64,000 nt of DNA from Cyclobacteriaceae bacterium (GCA_021648745.1 JAKISE010000001.1:29973-93972), one strand, 5' to 3'; shown: positions 1-9,593, counted from the stretch's first letter. The notes: generated by a model from the sequence alone, not told the origin. A program made the numbers and translations.

Positions 1-490
1 ATGTTTTGAAATCTGCCGAAATGGATGGAAACCCTTCATAACCAGCCGAATTTACTTCTTTCCCTAGATTTATAGGAGCACTCCACCCATCGGCCTCACG
101 GGTTGAATAATAAATATCTTCTCGCCCAAAGCCAGAGTCGAACGTAGCAAAATACAGCAAAAAGTTGCCATCAAAACTAAGAGATGGCCCTCCAATCAAA
201 TCATTATCAGCACCAAAATTATTTATGCTATCTAGCGAAACTGGTTCTGACCAAACACCATCCTCAATTAATTTTGATTCGTATAAATTATATTTTACAC
301 CATCTTTTCTGTTCGATTGAAAAACCATAGTTTTACCATCGGCACTAATGGAAGGAGAGTACTCAATAAAATCAGCCGTATTAATTCCCTTAGCCGGTAT
401 TTGACGCATCAGGCTGTCTTGTGCTAAGCCTACTGTGCTCAAACAAAGCAAACTAAAACAAATTAATATGGTTTTAGAAGTTGAGGTCAT
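1..490 (-). CDS. Exported PD40 (WD40-like) beta-propeller protein, 3' part outside window
   Basis: The reading frame starts at the complement of 488-490 and runs off the left edge, giving about 163 residues. It opens with a Sec signal peptide (basic start, hydrophobic core, a GLAQ-like cleavage site near residue 22). Then come PD40-type blades: phrases of the form SPSISADGKTMVFQSNR and GGPSLSFDGNFLLYF, and SxADG at the visible end. Proteins of this kind in Bacteroidota often carry a C-terminal OmpA-like domain and bind the cell wall, but that part is not visible. The start codon overlaps the stop of the TPR-CHAT gene (ATGA), so the two genes are probably translated together. Confidence 0.8.
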   Translation of the reverse strand, partial: MTSTSKTILICFSLLCLSTVGLAQDSLMRQIPAKGINTADFIEYSPSISADGKTMVFQSNRKDGVKYNLYESKLIEDGVWSEPVSLDSINNFGADNDLIGGPSLSFDGNFLLYFATFDSGFGREDIYYSTREADGWSAPINLGKEVNSAGYEGFPSISADFKT

Positions 491-3400
491 ATACCTATCA
501 TAATAAATGCTCCCCAATAATACGGGTATTTATACTCTTTTTGAATTTCTAATTGCGCTTTTTGCAAGGCTTCATGCTTATTTACACCACTCATCCAAAA
601 CTTATAAAATAACGACATCAACTTTTGAGTTGCGTCATCATCAACCTTCCATAAACTCATTAATAACGTATGTGCACCCGCAACAATAAATGCCCGTTGC
701 AATCCGTAAACACCTTCTCCATTTTGCACATCGCCTAAGGCTGTTTCACAGGCCGACAACACCACAAGCTCCGTTTGGTCAAGATTCATGTTCATTACTT
801 CGTAAGCTGTTAGTATTCCTGCATTGTCAATTTCAATATTATCGTCACCTGCACCAGCTAAAAGTAAGCCAGACCTAAATAATGGATTATCTAAAAAATT
901 CGAATTTCCTTTGTTAGCTTGTAAAAAAAATCCGTGTGCTGCAATATGAAGTAATTCAGGGCTCTTTTGAATCATTATTTGTTTTTGAGCCTCTTCTCCT
1001 AGAAAAACACTAACTCCCCAGCCATTTTCCTTCATAATTTTAGCTATATCGTCCACCTCAATTTTTGTGGCTGGTAACTGAGAAATTGTACCAAAATTAT
1101 AGCTCCGTTGTGGCTGAATTGAAGCCAATTTCTCACTATTGTGGTAATAGGGATCTGCTATTAATAAAGCGTTTTTGTTTTTAACACTCTGTCGTGCTTC
1201 CCCTAGCAAATCTCTTGTAGAGCTTACGTATTGCACGTTTTGCAACTGGTTTAGATAAGTGCTACTAGCAACATTATAAAGCGAGTTGGCATTAACTTTA
1301 TTAAAAACCCCATCTGCCGACAGTAAAATTATTTTAAACTGTTTAGTTACAGGTTCTAGAGGTTGCCAAAAACTATTATAGCTAAAATCATCTTCTGTTT
1401 TATAGGCTATGGAGTTATTATACCCATGTAAGTATTTATCCTCCAACAGCTTACCGTTAGGATATACAATAAGGGTAGGACTTAAAAATGAAGTACTAAT
1501 GGCAAGGGCTATATAAGTTACAGAGTCTATATTATCATTCGAATTTCTTTCAATTCTTATCAATTCAATTCCAATTTGGTCCTTATTTAACTTGGCCTGT
1601 ACATCTTGCCAAACAACTCGCTTTTTATCAAATTCATTTGCGAACGCTTCAGACGCTAGCGATAGCTTCTTCTCTTTTCGATTTACCTCCTCTTCAAAAT
1701 CAGAAATACTAATTCCTTCTCCTACAAGTTTGGCCTTACTATAAGTATAGTAAACAGCCAATTGTTCTTTTAGTAACTGCCACTCTGTGAAGTCAGCTAT
1801 TAGCTCAGTATTATTGCTTGACAGAATTCGTTCTCGGGTTTTATTAACAGAGTTTAGCAAAATAGCCTTTGTGGCAATTTGAATATTGTATAACTGCCCA
1901 AGGACGGCATCGTCCTTTTTAAAATTAATATAATATTCTAATAAAAATTCTTTGTACCGATTAAAAACAGGTGTTATTTTCTTGTAAAAAGCTGTTTTCT
2001 CGCGCTCACTTAGGTTAGGAAAATACTTTATAATTTGACTTAAATAGAGATTACAAACTTTATCGAAATCAGTTTTAGCAAGTTCGAAATTATTCATTTG
2101 TTGCCTTAGCACTGCCCTACTAAAAAGGGCTGCCGTGTACGATGGATGGTTTTCATCAAAGAGCTGAGCTCTAATATCAATTACTTGGTTTAAAAGACTA
2201 TCTGCGAGCGTGTAATCTTTTTCATCGCCAGCCAAAACAGCAAGGTTATGTAATGTATTTGCATAGGAGGGGTGATTGATTCCAAAAGTGTTTTTTTGAA
2301 TGTCCAAAGCTTCGATAAATAGTGGCTTTGCCTCTTCAAGTTTATTTTCATTCTGAAGTAGCGATGCATAATTATGTAAGGAAATGGCATAATTAGGACT
2401 TTTTAAGCCAAAAATATCTTTATTCAATTCAACCGTTTCAGATAGTAACTCAAGCGCCTTCGTTTGCTCTCCTTTTAAACTGTACAGGGTTGCAAGATTT
2501 TCTTCTGTAAGCACATAATCTATCAGGTTTGCACCTTTATTATTTTTATAGATTTGCAAAGCATCATTAAACTGATTTTGAGCTTCATCTAATCTGCCCA
2601 TTTGTTGAAACAAAATCCCTAAATTATTATAAATGGCAGCTGCTGCCATCGATTTATCGTCCACAACGGCAAGTGCTTGTTTAAAAAGAGGTTCTGAAAT
2701 ATCATAAGCTCCTTTGTCTTTTGCCAAGGTTGCCTGCCGTAATAATATATCTGCATATTCATTGCTTTGCTCGCCATAGGTTGATGCAGCTATTATTAAT
2801 GCTTTAGTATATTGTTTTTCAGCCTCGGCTAAATTGCCTTTGGCATGGTATAAACTACCTGTGTTTTGCAAAAACCTAAGTTGGAGCGCAGGGTTACTTG
2901 ATTTAAGCTCATGTTCAATTGCTGCTAATAGTTGTTCTGCCTCGGCAAACTTTCCAGATGCTTGCAATAACGACATATAGTTAAAGGCAATATTATTATA
3001 CAACTGCGTGTTGGTTTTTGCAGGTACCGCTGTTAAGGCATCCTTATAATTTATGGCTGCCAATTCATAATCTCCTACAGATTGATAATACCCTCCGAGC
3101 TCATTAAAAATACTTCCTCGTTCAGTTCCTCTCCAATCTTCTTTTTTTGATAAGTTTAGTTTAGAAATGCTTGCAGAAGCAGCTTCTTTTTGTCCTATTG
3201 ATAAGAGTAACCTTGCGCTGCCTATTATTGATTTTTGATAAACTACAGAAGTTTCTACAGAACTAGCAATGGCTTCTTGATAAAGCACTAGGGCTTTTTC
3301 CTTATTACCCAATGTACGATAGGCTGTAGCTGTGTTATAGCTAATATTTCCTAGTGCCTCCTTATCAATAGGTTGATTGTTTTTTAAGATAAACAGAGCA

Positions 3401-4440
3401 CTATCAAATAAATGACTTGCTCCATTAGCATCTCCGCTATTAAGTAGCACCGTAGCTTGGTTCGCAAGCAAAAATGCTGCTTGGTTACTCCCAGCTTCAA
3501 GGGATGAGCCAATCTCGTCTAAAAGCGCCTTAGACTCTTCATGTTTACCTTGCCTAGCCAGATTGTCTGCCAATAACTTTGTCGTGTTTATGTATTCTGT
3601 CGATTGCTTATCCGAAAGCCTGCTGAGGGCCAGACTATAATGAACGGCTCCTGCACTATATTCAGCTAGCTCCGTTTCTGCCTTCCCCATCTCAATTAAT
3701 GCATCAACCACTTCTGGGTTATTATCGTATTCAGGCGGATAATAATCTAGCATTATCTTTAAATACTTAATACCCGCATGGTAGTCTTTTAAAGCTACAC
3801 AAGCCTTGCCGTAAGTGTAGCAAAACGAAAGGTACTCTGCCGGCAATTCTTCTGATTGCTCCAATACCTCAAGCACTTTTTTAAATTGCTCGTAAGATTG
3901 TTCTAAATCGCCACTCCCATATAATGCACTTGCTAAGTGGCCTTGCTTTATAGCTTTTTCGGTTAGATCATAATCTATTGTAACAGAAACAAGGTTACTC
4001 GCTTCTTGCAAAATATAAACGGCAGAATCATATTGTTCATTTGCCGAGTAAAGTACTCCCAAAATATCAAGTGCATCGATATAACTTGCTTCATTTACGT
4101 TTACGGCCTTCCTCCAAGAGCTAACTTCTTTGTTTGCGTAAACAATGCCCTCATTTAAATTCTGCAGATCATAGCTCACCACCGATAATTGCCTTAGAAT
4201 AGCTCGATAATTATTATGGTTTATATCATACTGTTTTTGATAAAGTTGTTCACTTCGCATGGCTTCATCTAGCGCTTTAGCAGCATTGCCATCATTATAC
4301 AATTCAACTGAATTATTATAGGCCGTTAGCCAATCTTGAGATAAGACAGGACTAGAACTAATTAATAATGTGAACGCAGTTAGGGCAACAACAAATACTT
4401 TAATTCTACTTGATAAGTAGTTAATATAGTTACGAAGCAT
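487..4440 (-). CDS. Exported TPR-repeat protein with C-terminal CHAT caspase-like protease domain
   Basis: A 1317-residue protein with an N-terminal signal peptide (cleavage near residues 33-35, VLSQ), so it should act in the periplasm or at the surface. Residues about 36-790 are a long run of tetratricopeptide repeats, several with the G-x-Y-x-x-A and A-x-x-L-Y-N-N-L-G signatures. The last ~330 residues form a CHAT domain with the expected His in HIAAHG (about H1169) and Cys in LSACET (about C1231), so the catalytic dyad looks intact. CHAT proteases are caspase/separase relatives that process partner proteins; the TPR array is probably the sensor or docking part. The gene overlaps the start of the PD40 gene by ATGA, which suggests a functional pair. 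Its substrate cannot be read from the sequence. Confidence 0.85.
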   Translation of the reverse strand: MLRNYINYLSSRIKVFVVALTAFTLLISSSPVLSQDWLTAYNNSVELYNDGNAAKALDEAMRSEQLYQKQYDINHNNYRAILRQLSVVSYDLQNLNEGIVYANKEVSSWRKAVNVNEASYIDALDILGVLYSANEQYDSAVYILQEASNLVSVTIDYDLTEKAIKQGHLASALYGSGDLEQSYEQFKKVLEVLEQSEELPAEYLSFCYTYGKACVALKDYHAGIKYLKIMLDYYPPEYDNNPEVVDALIEMGKAETELAEYSAGAVHYSLALSRLSDKQSTEYINTTKLLADNLARQGKHEESKALLDEIGSSLEAGSNQAAFLLANQATVLLNSGDANGASHLFDSALFILKNNQPIDKEALGNISYNTATAYRTLGNKEKALVLYQEAIASSVETSVVYQKSIIGSARLLLSIGQKEAASASISKLNLSKKEDWRGTERGSIFNELGGYYQSVGDYELAAINYKDALTAVPAKTNTQLYNNIAFNYMSLLQASGKFAEAEQLLAAIEHELKSSNPALQLRFLQNTGSLYHAKGNLAEAEKQYTKALIIAASTYGEQSNEYADILLRQATLAKDKGAYDISEPLFKQALAVVDDKSMAAAAIYNNLGILFQQMGRLDEAQNQFNDALQIYKNNKGANLIDYVLTEENLATLYSLKGEQTKALELLSETVELNKDIFGLKSPNYAISLHNYASLLQNENKLEEAKPLFIEALDIQKNTFGINHPSYANTLHNLAVLAGDEKDYTLADSLLNQVIDIRAQLFDENHPSYTAALFSRAVLRQQMNNFELAKTDFDKVCNLYLSQIIKYFPNLSEREKTAFYKKITPVFNRYKEFLLEYYINFKKDDAVLGQLYNIQIATKAILLNSVNKTRERILSSNNTELIADFTEWQLLKEQLAVYYTYSKAKLVGEGISISDFEEEVNRKEKKLSLASEAFANEFDKKRVVWQDVQAKLNKDQIGIELIRIERNSNDNIDSVTYIALAISTSFLSPTLIVYPNGKLLEDKYLHGYNNSIAYKTEDDFSYNSFWQPLEPVTKQFKIILLSADGVFNKVNANSLYNVASSTYLNQLQNVQYVSSTRDLLGEARQSVKNKNALLIADPYYHNSEKLASIQPQRSYNFGTISQLPATKIEVDDIAKIMKENGWGVSVFLGEEAQKQIMIQKSPELLHIAAHGFFLQANKGNSNFLDNPLFRSGLLLAGAGDDNIEIDNAGILTAYEVMNMNLDQTELVVLSACETALGDVQNGEGVYGLQRAFIVAGAHTLLMSLWKVDDDATQKLMSLFYKFWMSGVNKHEALQKAQLEIQKEYKYPYYWGAFIMIGI

Positions 4441-4631
4441 TTTTTACAAATATTTATAATCTAATAATAAATATAGGGAAAAGAATAGTAAAATTCCAGT
4501 ATTAATCGATTAGCTGAGGCACAAACCTGCTCTATTGAGAAAACAAATTAACGAAGCCTTTCAATTTATTAGTTTGAGCGTTTTCATCTAACACCTTGTT
4601 TTATCACCAAATTAGACCGCTTATCAAAACC

Positions 4632-4658
4632 TGTACAAAATTATTATAAGATTGTACA
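4632..4658. promoter_or_regulatory. Possible operator: TGTACAA inverted repeat
   Basis: TGTACAA at 4632-4638 is mirrored by TTGTACA at 4652-4658, 13 bases apart, in the non-coding stretch between the divergent TPR-CHAT gene and the small ORF at 4707. Such a spaced dyad could be a repressor site. There is no independent support. Confidence 0.3.
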
Positions 4659-4706
4659 ACTTTTTGAGTGAAAGGTGCATCTATATAACAAACACGGTCA
4701 AACAAC

Positions 4707-4979
4707 ATGCTTTCAAGGTCAAAAGGTCGACATAAATTTACTTTTCAACAACTATCATTGTCACTCAACCCTAAGATAGTCAAAAACATAATTATTGGCA
4801 TTGGGCTAGTATCATCACTAGTTGCATTTCTAATGATTTTAGATTTTGCTGGGTTGAAGCTGGAATCCCTGCAAGTAGAAGATATCAGTCATTGGAAGAA
4901 TATTTCAATGGCTGATATCTTGACCGGTTTTGGCAATGCTTTTATATCGATATTAGGAAGTATTCCAATATCATTTTAA
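4707..4979 (+). CDS. Small hypothetical membrane protein
   Basis: A 90-residue ORF that I do not recognise. It has a basic N-terminus (residues 1-25), one clear hydrophobic segment at about residues 28-47, a short polar stretch, and a second weakly hydrophobic tail. It stands alone between a divergent gene and a convergent one, with an inverted repeat about 50 bases upstream. No opposing long ORF explains it as a shadow. Coding status is uncertain because of its size and the lack of any recognisable family. Confidence 0.4.
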   Translation: MLSRSKGRHKFTFQQLSLSLNPKIVKNIIIGIGLVSSLVAFLMILDFAGLKLESLQVEDISHWKNISMADILTGFGNAFISILGSIPISF

Positions 4980-5016
4980 TTAACACATTAAGAGGGGAGG
5001 CTTCTGCACACCTCCA

Positions 5017-5466
5017 TTAAAACTCAATTTGTTCTTTATAACTTATGGGAATGGTTTGGGCAAAACCAAAACTGGCTACTTTAATGTTTCCTTTAAATTC
5101 AAGTTCAACAGACTTCTTTCTTAATAAAGAAGCCAAGTTAGATAACAAGCCTTTTTGCAATTTATTCATAGATATTTCTAACGAAAGGGGCACTTCGAAA
5201 TTAGTGTTTGCACCAACAACAAGTTTTTCAATATGTGTAACATGTGCAAGTGTATCGCCTTGGTATAACACATAAATATTAGCACTTTTCAATTTCCCTT
5301 TAGCATCGTTGGGGTTGTGAAATGCGGCATTAGTTCTAATCAGCAGTTTGCCATTTTTAATACCGTTCACTTTTACATCTTTCAATCCTAAAAATTGAAT
5401 GTCTTCATACTCTTTACACGCAATTGTACTAAATGCAATTACTAAAAACAGGACTATTTTTTTCAT
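5017..5466 (-). CDS. LEA14-like (WHy domain) lipoprotein
   Basis: A 149-residue protein with a lipoprotein signal (STIAC, lipid-attached Cys17). The mature part has the pattern of LEA type 2/WHy domains: a beta-rich segment with AAFHNPNDAKGKLKSANIYVLYQGDTLA, where the N-P-N motif and the following strand are typical. Family members are small immunoglobulin-like beta folds linked to stress tolerance; the job of the bacterial lipoprotein forms is unknown. The gene starts one base after the stop of the exonuclease/GIY-YIG gene and shares its operon, but I see no functional link between them. Confidence 0.7.
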   Translation of the reverse strand: MKKIVLFLVIAFSTIACKEYEDIQFLGLKDVKVNGIKNGKLLIRTNAAFHNPNDAKGKLKSANIYVLYQGDTLAHVTHIEKLVVGANTNFEVPLSLEISMNKLQKGLLSNLASLLRKKSVELEFKGNIKVASFGFAQTIPISYKEQIEF

Positions 5467-5467
5467 G

Positions 5468-6832
5468 TTAATATTCTATTAATCGTTCGTAAATACCCTT
5501 GTTAATAAAGGTGTTTAAAATATGCTGTACATTGCGGTTGTTCGAGTACGATTTAATCACTTCATTTATTGCGTTTGTTCCACTATTAACTATCTGCAAA
5601 GGAGCAAAGCCAAAGCCCACATACCTGCCGTCTTTTACTTGCACAATAGTACGTTCATTTAATGATCGTCCTTTGTCAACCACAAAAACATTTTGAATGG
5701 TAAATCTAAAGGTGCTTAACGCTTCCATCACTCGCTTGTTATACTCTTCAGAAAGTTCCTTGCCAATACAAGCACCGTTACACTGCTTAATTTTATAATG
5801 AAAACATGCTCCCTTAGATTTGTTTAAATTAGTTAACGTAAGGCAAAGATTAAACTCTTCATTCAATTTGTAGAGATGCTCTATTCCTTCTTTTCGAGAC
5901 CCATAAGCAGTTAAAGGCAATGAGCCTTCTTTAATTTTTCTTAACTCCAGTCGAACGAAGCCGTCTAATTGCTGATCTGTAAATAGGCCATATTGAAAGT
6001 AGGTACGCTTTTGAGCACTATTGAAAAACGGTTTTTTTTCTTTAATTTCATTCGATTCTTTTAGCAATGCCACTAGCTCGCTTCCTGTAATTTCAAAATC
6101 TATGTCTGCAATTTCTTTGCGCATTGCCAGACCTTTTTTTGTCTGACTATTAAGCATATGAGTCATTACACGTTTGCGAATATTTTTGCTTTTTCCTACA
6201 TAAATCAATTCTTGATCCGAATTAAAGAAATAATAGACCCCTGCATCTTGAGGTAGCGTATTTATTTGCTCTGCACTAATATTAGCATTTTCAAATTTAG
6301 GATCACAGGGTTTTATGTTTCCTGAAACTATCTTTTTTGAATCTAATGAAATCAAAATTTCAAATAACTTAACAGTGGCCTCTGCATCTCCTCCTGCGCG
6401 GTGCCGGCCATTTATCTCTATGCCTAAATTATCAGCCAATTTGCCTAAGCTATACGAAGGCTGGAGCGGAATGAGTTTGCGGCTAAGTTTTACGGTGCAC
6501 AGTTTTTCTCGTGTAAAATCAAATCCTAATTTTTTAAATTCTGCCCTGATAATGGTGTAATCAAAGTTTACGGAGTGGGCTACAAAAATAGCGCCCTCTG
6601 TAATCTCAATGATTTGTTTGGCAACTTCAAAAAACTTAGGTGCCCCAACCACCATATCATTACTAATGCCTGTAAGTTGGGTGATAAATGGAGGAATGTA
6701 AGTTTCAGGATCAATTAAGGTAATAAAGGTGTCAACCACCTGTTCGCCATCGTGCCGATACACCGCAATTTCAGTTATTTTGGAGTTCTTTAAACTGCCT
6801 CCATTTGTTTCAATATCCACGATGGCATACAT
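5468..6832 (-). CDS. DnaQ-like 3'-5' exonuclease fused to UvrC-type GIY-YIG nuclease
   Basis: A 454-residue two-nuclease protein. Residues 1-165 are a DEDDh exonuclease like the epsilon subunit of DNA polymerase III: DIET (D6, E8), HSVNFD (D91) and HRAGGDA (H144, D149). Residues about 195-275 are a GIY-YIG domain (GVYYFF then IYVGKSKNIRKR). The C-terminal part keeps a UvrC-like cysteine segment (CFHYKIKQCNGACIG). This fusion is known in Bacteroidota and resembles the Cho/UvrC incision nucleases, so a role in DNA repair or end trimming is likely. All catalytic residues I can place are present. It leads a two-gene operon with the LEA14-like lipoprotein. Confidence 0.88.
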   Translation of the reverse strand: MYAIVDIETNGGSLKNSKITEIAVYRHDGEQVVDTFITLIDPETYIPPFITQLTGISNDMVVGAPKFFEVAKQIIEITEGAIFVAHSVNFDYTIIRAEFKKLGFDFTREKLCTVKLSRKLIPLQPSYSLGKLADNLGIEINGRHRAGGDAEATVKLFEILISLDSKKIVSGNIKPCDPKFENANISAEQINTLPQDAGVYYFFNSDQELIYVGKSKNIRKRVMTHMLNSQTKKGLAMRKEIADIDFEITGSELVALLKESNEIKEKKPFFNSAQKRTYFQYGLFTDQQLDGFVRLELRKIKEGSLPLTAYGSRKEGIEHLYKLNEEFNLCLTLTNLNKSKGACFHYKIKQCNGACIGKELSEEYNKRVMEALSTFRFTIQNVFVVDKGRSLNERTIVQVKDGRYVGFGFAPLQIVNSGTNAINEVIKSYSNNRNVQHILNTFINKGIYERLIEY

Positions 6833-6850
6833 TTTTCAAATATACATACA

Positions 6851-6945
6851 ACCTTCAGTCATCGGATGAATGTTTTTCAAAATGCTTCTGAAGGTTAGAA
6901 GTAATGGTGATTTTTATGGGCAAATCATCCGATGACTTTGAAGGA
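6851..6945. repeat. REP-like palindromic repeat
   Basis: GTCATCGGATGA at 6858-6869 is perfectly mirrored by TCATCCGATGAC at 6925-6936, and the outer flanks (ACCTTCA, TGAAGG) extend the symmetry imperfectly. An inner AACCTTCAG/CTGAAGGTT pair (6850-6895) adds a second possible fold. It lies between two divergent genes and looks like a dispersed intergenic palindrome, not a terminator. Confidence 0.6.
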
Positions 6946-6983
6946 ATGACAATCCTAGATGAAAGTTTTATCAATACTATCAC

Positions 6984-6991
6984 TATTTTTG
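6984..6991 (+). promoter_or_regulatory. Candidate -7 box of a Bacteroidota promoter
   Basis: TATTTTTG fits TAnnTTTG, 22 bases before the ATG of the PfkB-type kinase. No good TTTG is seen at the expected upstream distance, so only half of the signal is present. Confidence 0.35.
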
Positions 6992-7013
6992 CCCTCCAAT
7001 TTGACTATTAGAA

Positions 7014-8012
7014 ATGAAAAAATATAACGTATATGGCATTGGTAATGCCTTGGTAGATATTGAATTTGAAGTAGAAGAAGAATTCTTTAAAGAAAATGAG
7101 ATTGAAAAAGGTGTTATGACCTTAGTTGATGAAGAACGCCAAACAAAAATGGTAAAGGCCATTGATGGAGAACGAATCAAAAAACAAGGGGGTGGTTCAG
7201 CAGCTAACACAATGATTGGTGTGAGCCAATTTGGAGGAAGCGGGTTTTATTCGTGCAAAGTTGCTAATGATGATTATGGCAAGTTTTACATGAACGACCT
7301 TACCAAAGCAGGGTTGGACACAAACCTTAATCAAGACAAACTTGAAGAAGGTATTACAGGAAAATGCTTGGTAATGGTTACACCTGATGCTGATAGAACA
7401 ATGAATACTTTTTTAGGCATTACTGCCACATTAGATAGTTCTGCTATTAATGAAGAGGCTATTAAAAATGCAGATTATGTATATATTGAAGGCTATCTAA
7501 TTACTTCGGATAATGGCAAAGAGGCAATGAAACAAACCAAAGCATTGGCAGAAAAGCATGGTGTTAAAACAAGTATTACTTTGTCTGACCCAGCCATTGT
7601 TAATTTCTTTAAGCCTAGTTTTGAAGAAGTAATTGGCAAAGGCGTTGATCTTCTTTTTTGCAATGAGAATGAAGCCATGCAATACACAGGAACCGATAAT
7701 TTATTAGAAGCTCGTGAAAAATTAAAGTTCATCGCCAAGCGATTTGCTATCACTTTAGGTAAAAATGGAGCCATGATTTTTGATGGTGATACGTTTATAG
7801 ATATTGAGTCGTATAAAGTAGATGCTATTGACAGTAATGGTGCAGGCGATATGTTTGCAGGAGCCTTTTTATATGGAATTACCAACGGACATAGTTATGC
7901 CAATGCTGGAAAAATTGCAAGTCTGGCGGCTTCTAAAATAGTGTCTAAGTTTGGGCCAAGGTTAGAAGAGGGACAAGCGAAGGAAATTTTAACTAGTGTT
8001 GTAGTTGCTTAG
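7014..8012 (+). CDS. PfkB-family carbohydrate/nucleoside kinase (adenosine kinase-like)
   Basis: A 332-residue ribokinase-fold kinase that transfers phosphate from ATP to a sugar or nucleoside. The N-terminal glycine-rich substrate motif is QGGGSAANT (residues 58-66), and the C-terminal signature SNGAGD (274-279) supplies the catalytic base D279 and the anion hole. The overall pattern, including a YVYIEGYLIT segment and CNENEA, matches the group annotated as adenosine kinase in Bacteroidota. The exact substrate cannot be fixed from motifs. The gene is monocistronic and converges on the BCCT gene across a hairpin terminator. Confidence 0.85.
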   Translation: MKKYNVYGIGNALVDIEFEVEEEFFKENEIEKGVMTLVDEERQTKMVKAIDGERIKKQGGGSAANTMIGVSQFGGSGFYSCKVANDDYGKFYMNDLTKAGLDTNLNQDKLEEGITGKCLVMVTPDADRTMNTFLGITATLDSSAINEEAIKNADYVYIEGYLITSDNGKEAMKQTKALAEKHGVKTSITLSDPAIVNFFKPSFEEVIGKGVDLLFCNENEAMQYTGTDNLLEAREKLKFIAKRFAITLGKNGAMIFDGDTFIDIESYKVDAIDSNGAGDMFAGAFLYGITNGHSYANAGKIASLAASKIVSKFGPRLEEGQAKEILTSVVVA

Positions 8013-8019
8013 TTTGATG

Positions 8020-8076
8020 GTGTTGTAGTGATTAAGTTTATGGGGTTTAAACCACAACACTTAAACACTACAACAC
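8020..8076. terminator. Bidirectional hairpin terminator
   Basis: An 18-base arm at 8020-8037 (GTGTTGTAGTGATTAAGT) pairs with 8059-8076 with one mismatch. It fills the gap between the convergent kinase and BCCT genes and ends at the BCCT stop codon. The loop holds a small GGTTTAAACC palindrome. Confidence 0.7.
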
Positions 8077-9593
8077 TAATAAGATTTCCAAATAAGTCTC
8101 ACCATTCCTACAGCAACCACTAGCATTAAAAATAAAGCAGGCAATCCTCCAAGGTTAGAAAGCATCTTAATGCCATCCAAACCACTAGTTTCAGCATCAC
8201 CTGAAAAGGAAATCATTACCCAAGCAATGGTGCCGATTAGTACGCCCCAAATTACTTTCATCCACAAATAGGGCTCATCATCATTAATTGACTTAGAGCT
8301 GATGCCACTCATGGCGGTAGTGTTTGAATCAGCAGCAGTTACATAACTTAAAAAGGCTGCTACTAAAAACACGAAAGAAGTAAGTTGAGATAACGGTAAA
8401 TTGCCAAGAGTTGAGAATATTACTTTGCTAACACCGCCTTCTGAATTCAATACATTAAATAAAGGAGCAGCTTCAGTAATAGTATTATAATAAATTGAAG
8501 TGTTACTAAAAATCATCATCCAAACCATTCCAAATAAAGAGGGGTAAATGAGATTAAATCGTATAAACTCTCTAACCGTATAACCTTTAGCTATTTTACC
8601 CAAAAAAAGTGCTGTAATGGGTGTCCAAGCAAGCCAATTACTCCAATAGAAAACCGTCCAACCTTGGCTCCAGGCTTTGCCTTCTTCTGTAAAACCAATG
8701 AGGCTACGTGAGAAAAAATGGGAGATAAATTCCCAAATTCCTATGAATCCCCATTTCAAGATAAACAAGGTTGGTCCAAATACGAATATAAAAATTGCTA
8801 AGCCTATAAATATTTTAATGTTAATATCTGAGAGGGTTTTAATGCCTTTTTGCAGGCCACTAATAGACGATAAAATAAAGGTGCCTACAATTAAAACAGC
8901 CATTAAGCCAAGCGTTAGGTAACTGTACTTTATGCCTGCTAATGTTTCTAAACCTCCAGCTAAAATTATTAACCCTGCACCTAAAGATGCGGCCATTCCA
9001 GCAATTAAGCTAAATAAACTAATGGCATCTACAACCTTGCCTATTGGCCCAATGGCTCTTTCTCCGATGGCAGGGTAAATCATGGCACCCAATGTAAATG
9101 GTTGTTTTAAATTATAATAGCTCCAGGCAAATGCGAGCCCAGCCATCGTGTAGATTCCATACGGTATAAATGTCCAATGCAAGTACATCGTTGAAATGGA
9201 AAAACCTATAGCGGCACTTGAATTTGGCTCCAACCCTAGTCCTGGGGGTGGTTCGTGCAAATGAAATAAAGGTTCAGCTGTTCCCCAGAATAAAATTCCG
9301 GTTGCTATGGTGGTACATAAGGTAATGGAAAACCATCTCCATTTAGTTAATAAAGGACTTGCTTCTTGACCTCCAATTTTGTTTTTTCCTAAAGGAGAAA
9401 AATAGGCAATGATAGATAACGATAAGAAAACTAATACACTGACGGAAATCAATTCGCCAAATGTGGATAAAATCCAAGTATTGATTTTTGTTGTGAGTTG
9501 GATAAACCCATTAGTGTTCCCTAAACTGTAGCCTGTTACCACTAGCATTAGAATAAAAATAGGCCAGAATACGGAGTGTTGAATTCTTTTCAA
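8076..9593 (-). CDS. BCCT-family betaine/choline/carnitine transporter
   Basis: A 505-residue polytopic membrane protein, the usual size for the BCCT family, with about 12 hydrophobic segments. Signature features are GILFWGTAEPLFH near residue 100, the MYLHWTFIPYGIYT segment, and the FYWSNWLAWTP motif of TM8, whose aromatic box binds the trimethylammonium head group. Such carriers import glycine betaine, choline or carnitine, driven by sodium or proton, for osmoprotection or as nutrients. The long cytoplasmic C-terminal osmosensing tail of BetP is absent, so this is more likely an uptake carrier without tension sensing. It is monocistronic. Confidence 0.9.
   Translation of the reverse strand: MKRIQHSVFWPIFILMLVVTGYSLGNTNGFIQLTTKINTWILSTFGELISVSVLVFLSLSIIAYFSPLGKNKIGGQEASPLLTKWRWFSITLCTTIATGILFWGTAEPLFHLHEPPPGLGLEPNSSAAIGFSISTMYLHWTFIPYGIYTMAGLAFAWSYYNLKQPFTLGAMIYPAIGERAIGPIGKVVDAISLFSLIAGMAASLGAGLIILAGGLETLAGIKYSYLTLGLMAVLIVGTFILSSISGLQKGIKTLSDINIKIFIGLAIFIFVFGPTLFILKWGFIGIWEFISHFFSRSLIGFTEEGKAWSQGWTVFYWSNWLAWTPITALFLGKIAKGYTVREFIRFNLIYPSLFGMVWMMIFSNTSIYYNTITEAAPLFNVLNSEGGVSKVIFSTLGNLPLSQLTSFVFLVAAFLSYVTAADSNTTAMSGISSKSINDDEPYLWMKVIWGVLIGTIAWVMISFSGDAETSGLDGIKMLSNLGGLPALFLMLVVAVGMVRLIWKSY

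Noticed and set aside
4980..5016. GGAGG...CCTCC hairpin as terminator between 4979 and 5017
   Set aside because: Stem of five pairs with a long loop and no T-run.
7493..7885. 130-codon minus-strand frame opposite the kinase gene
   Set aside because: Antisense shadow; the plus frame carries complete PfkB motifs across the same bases.
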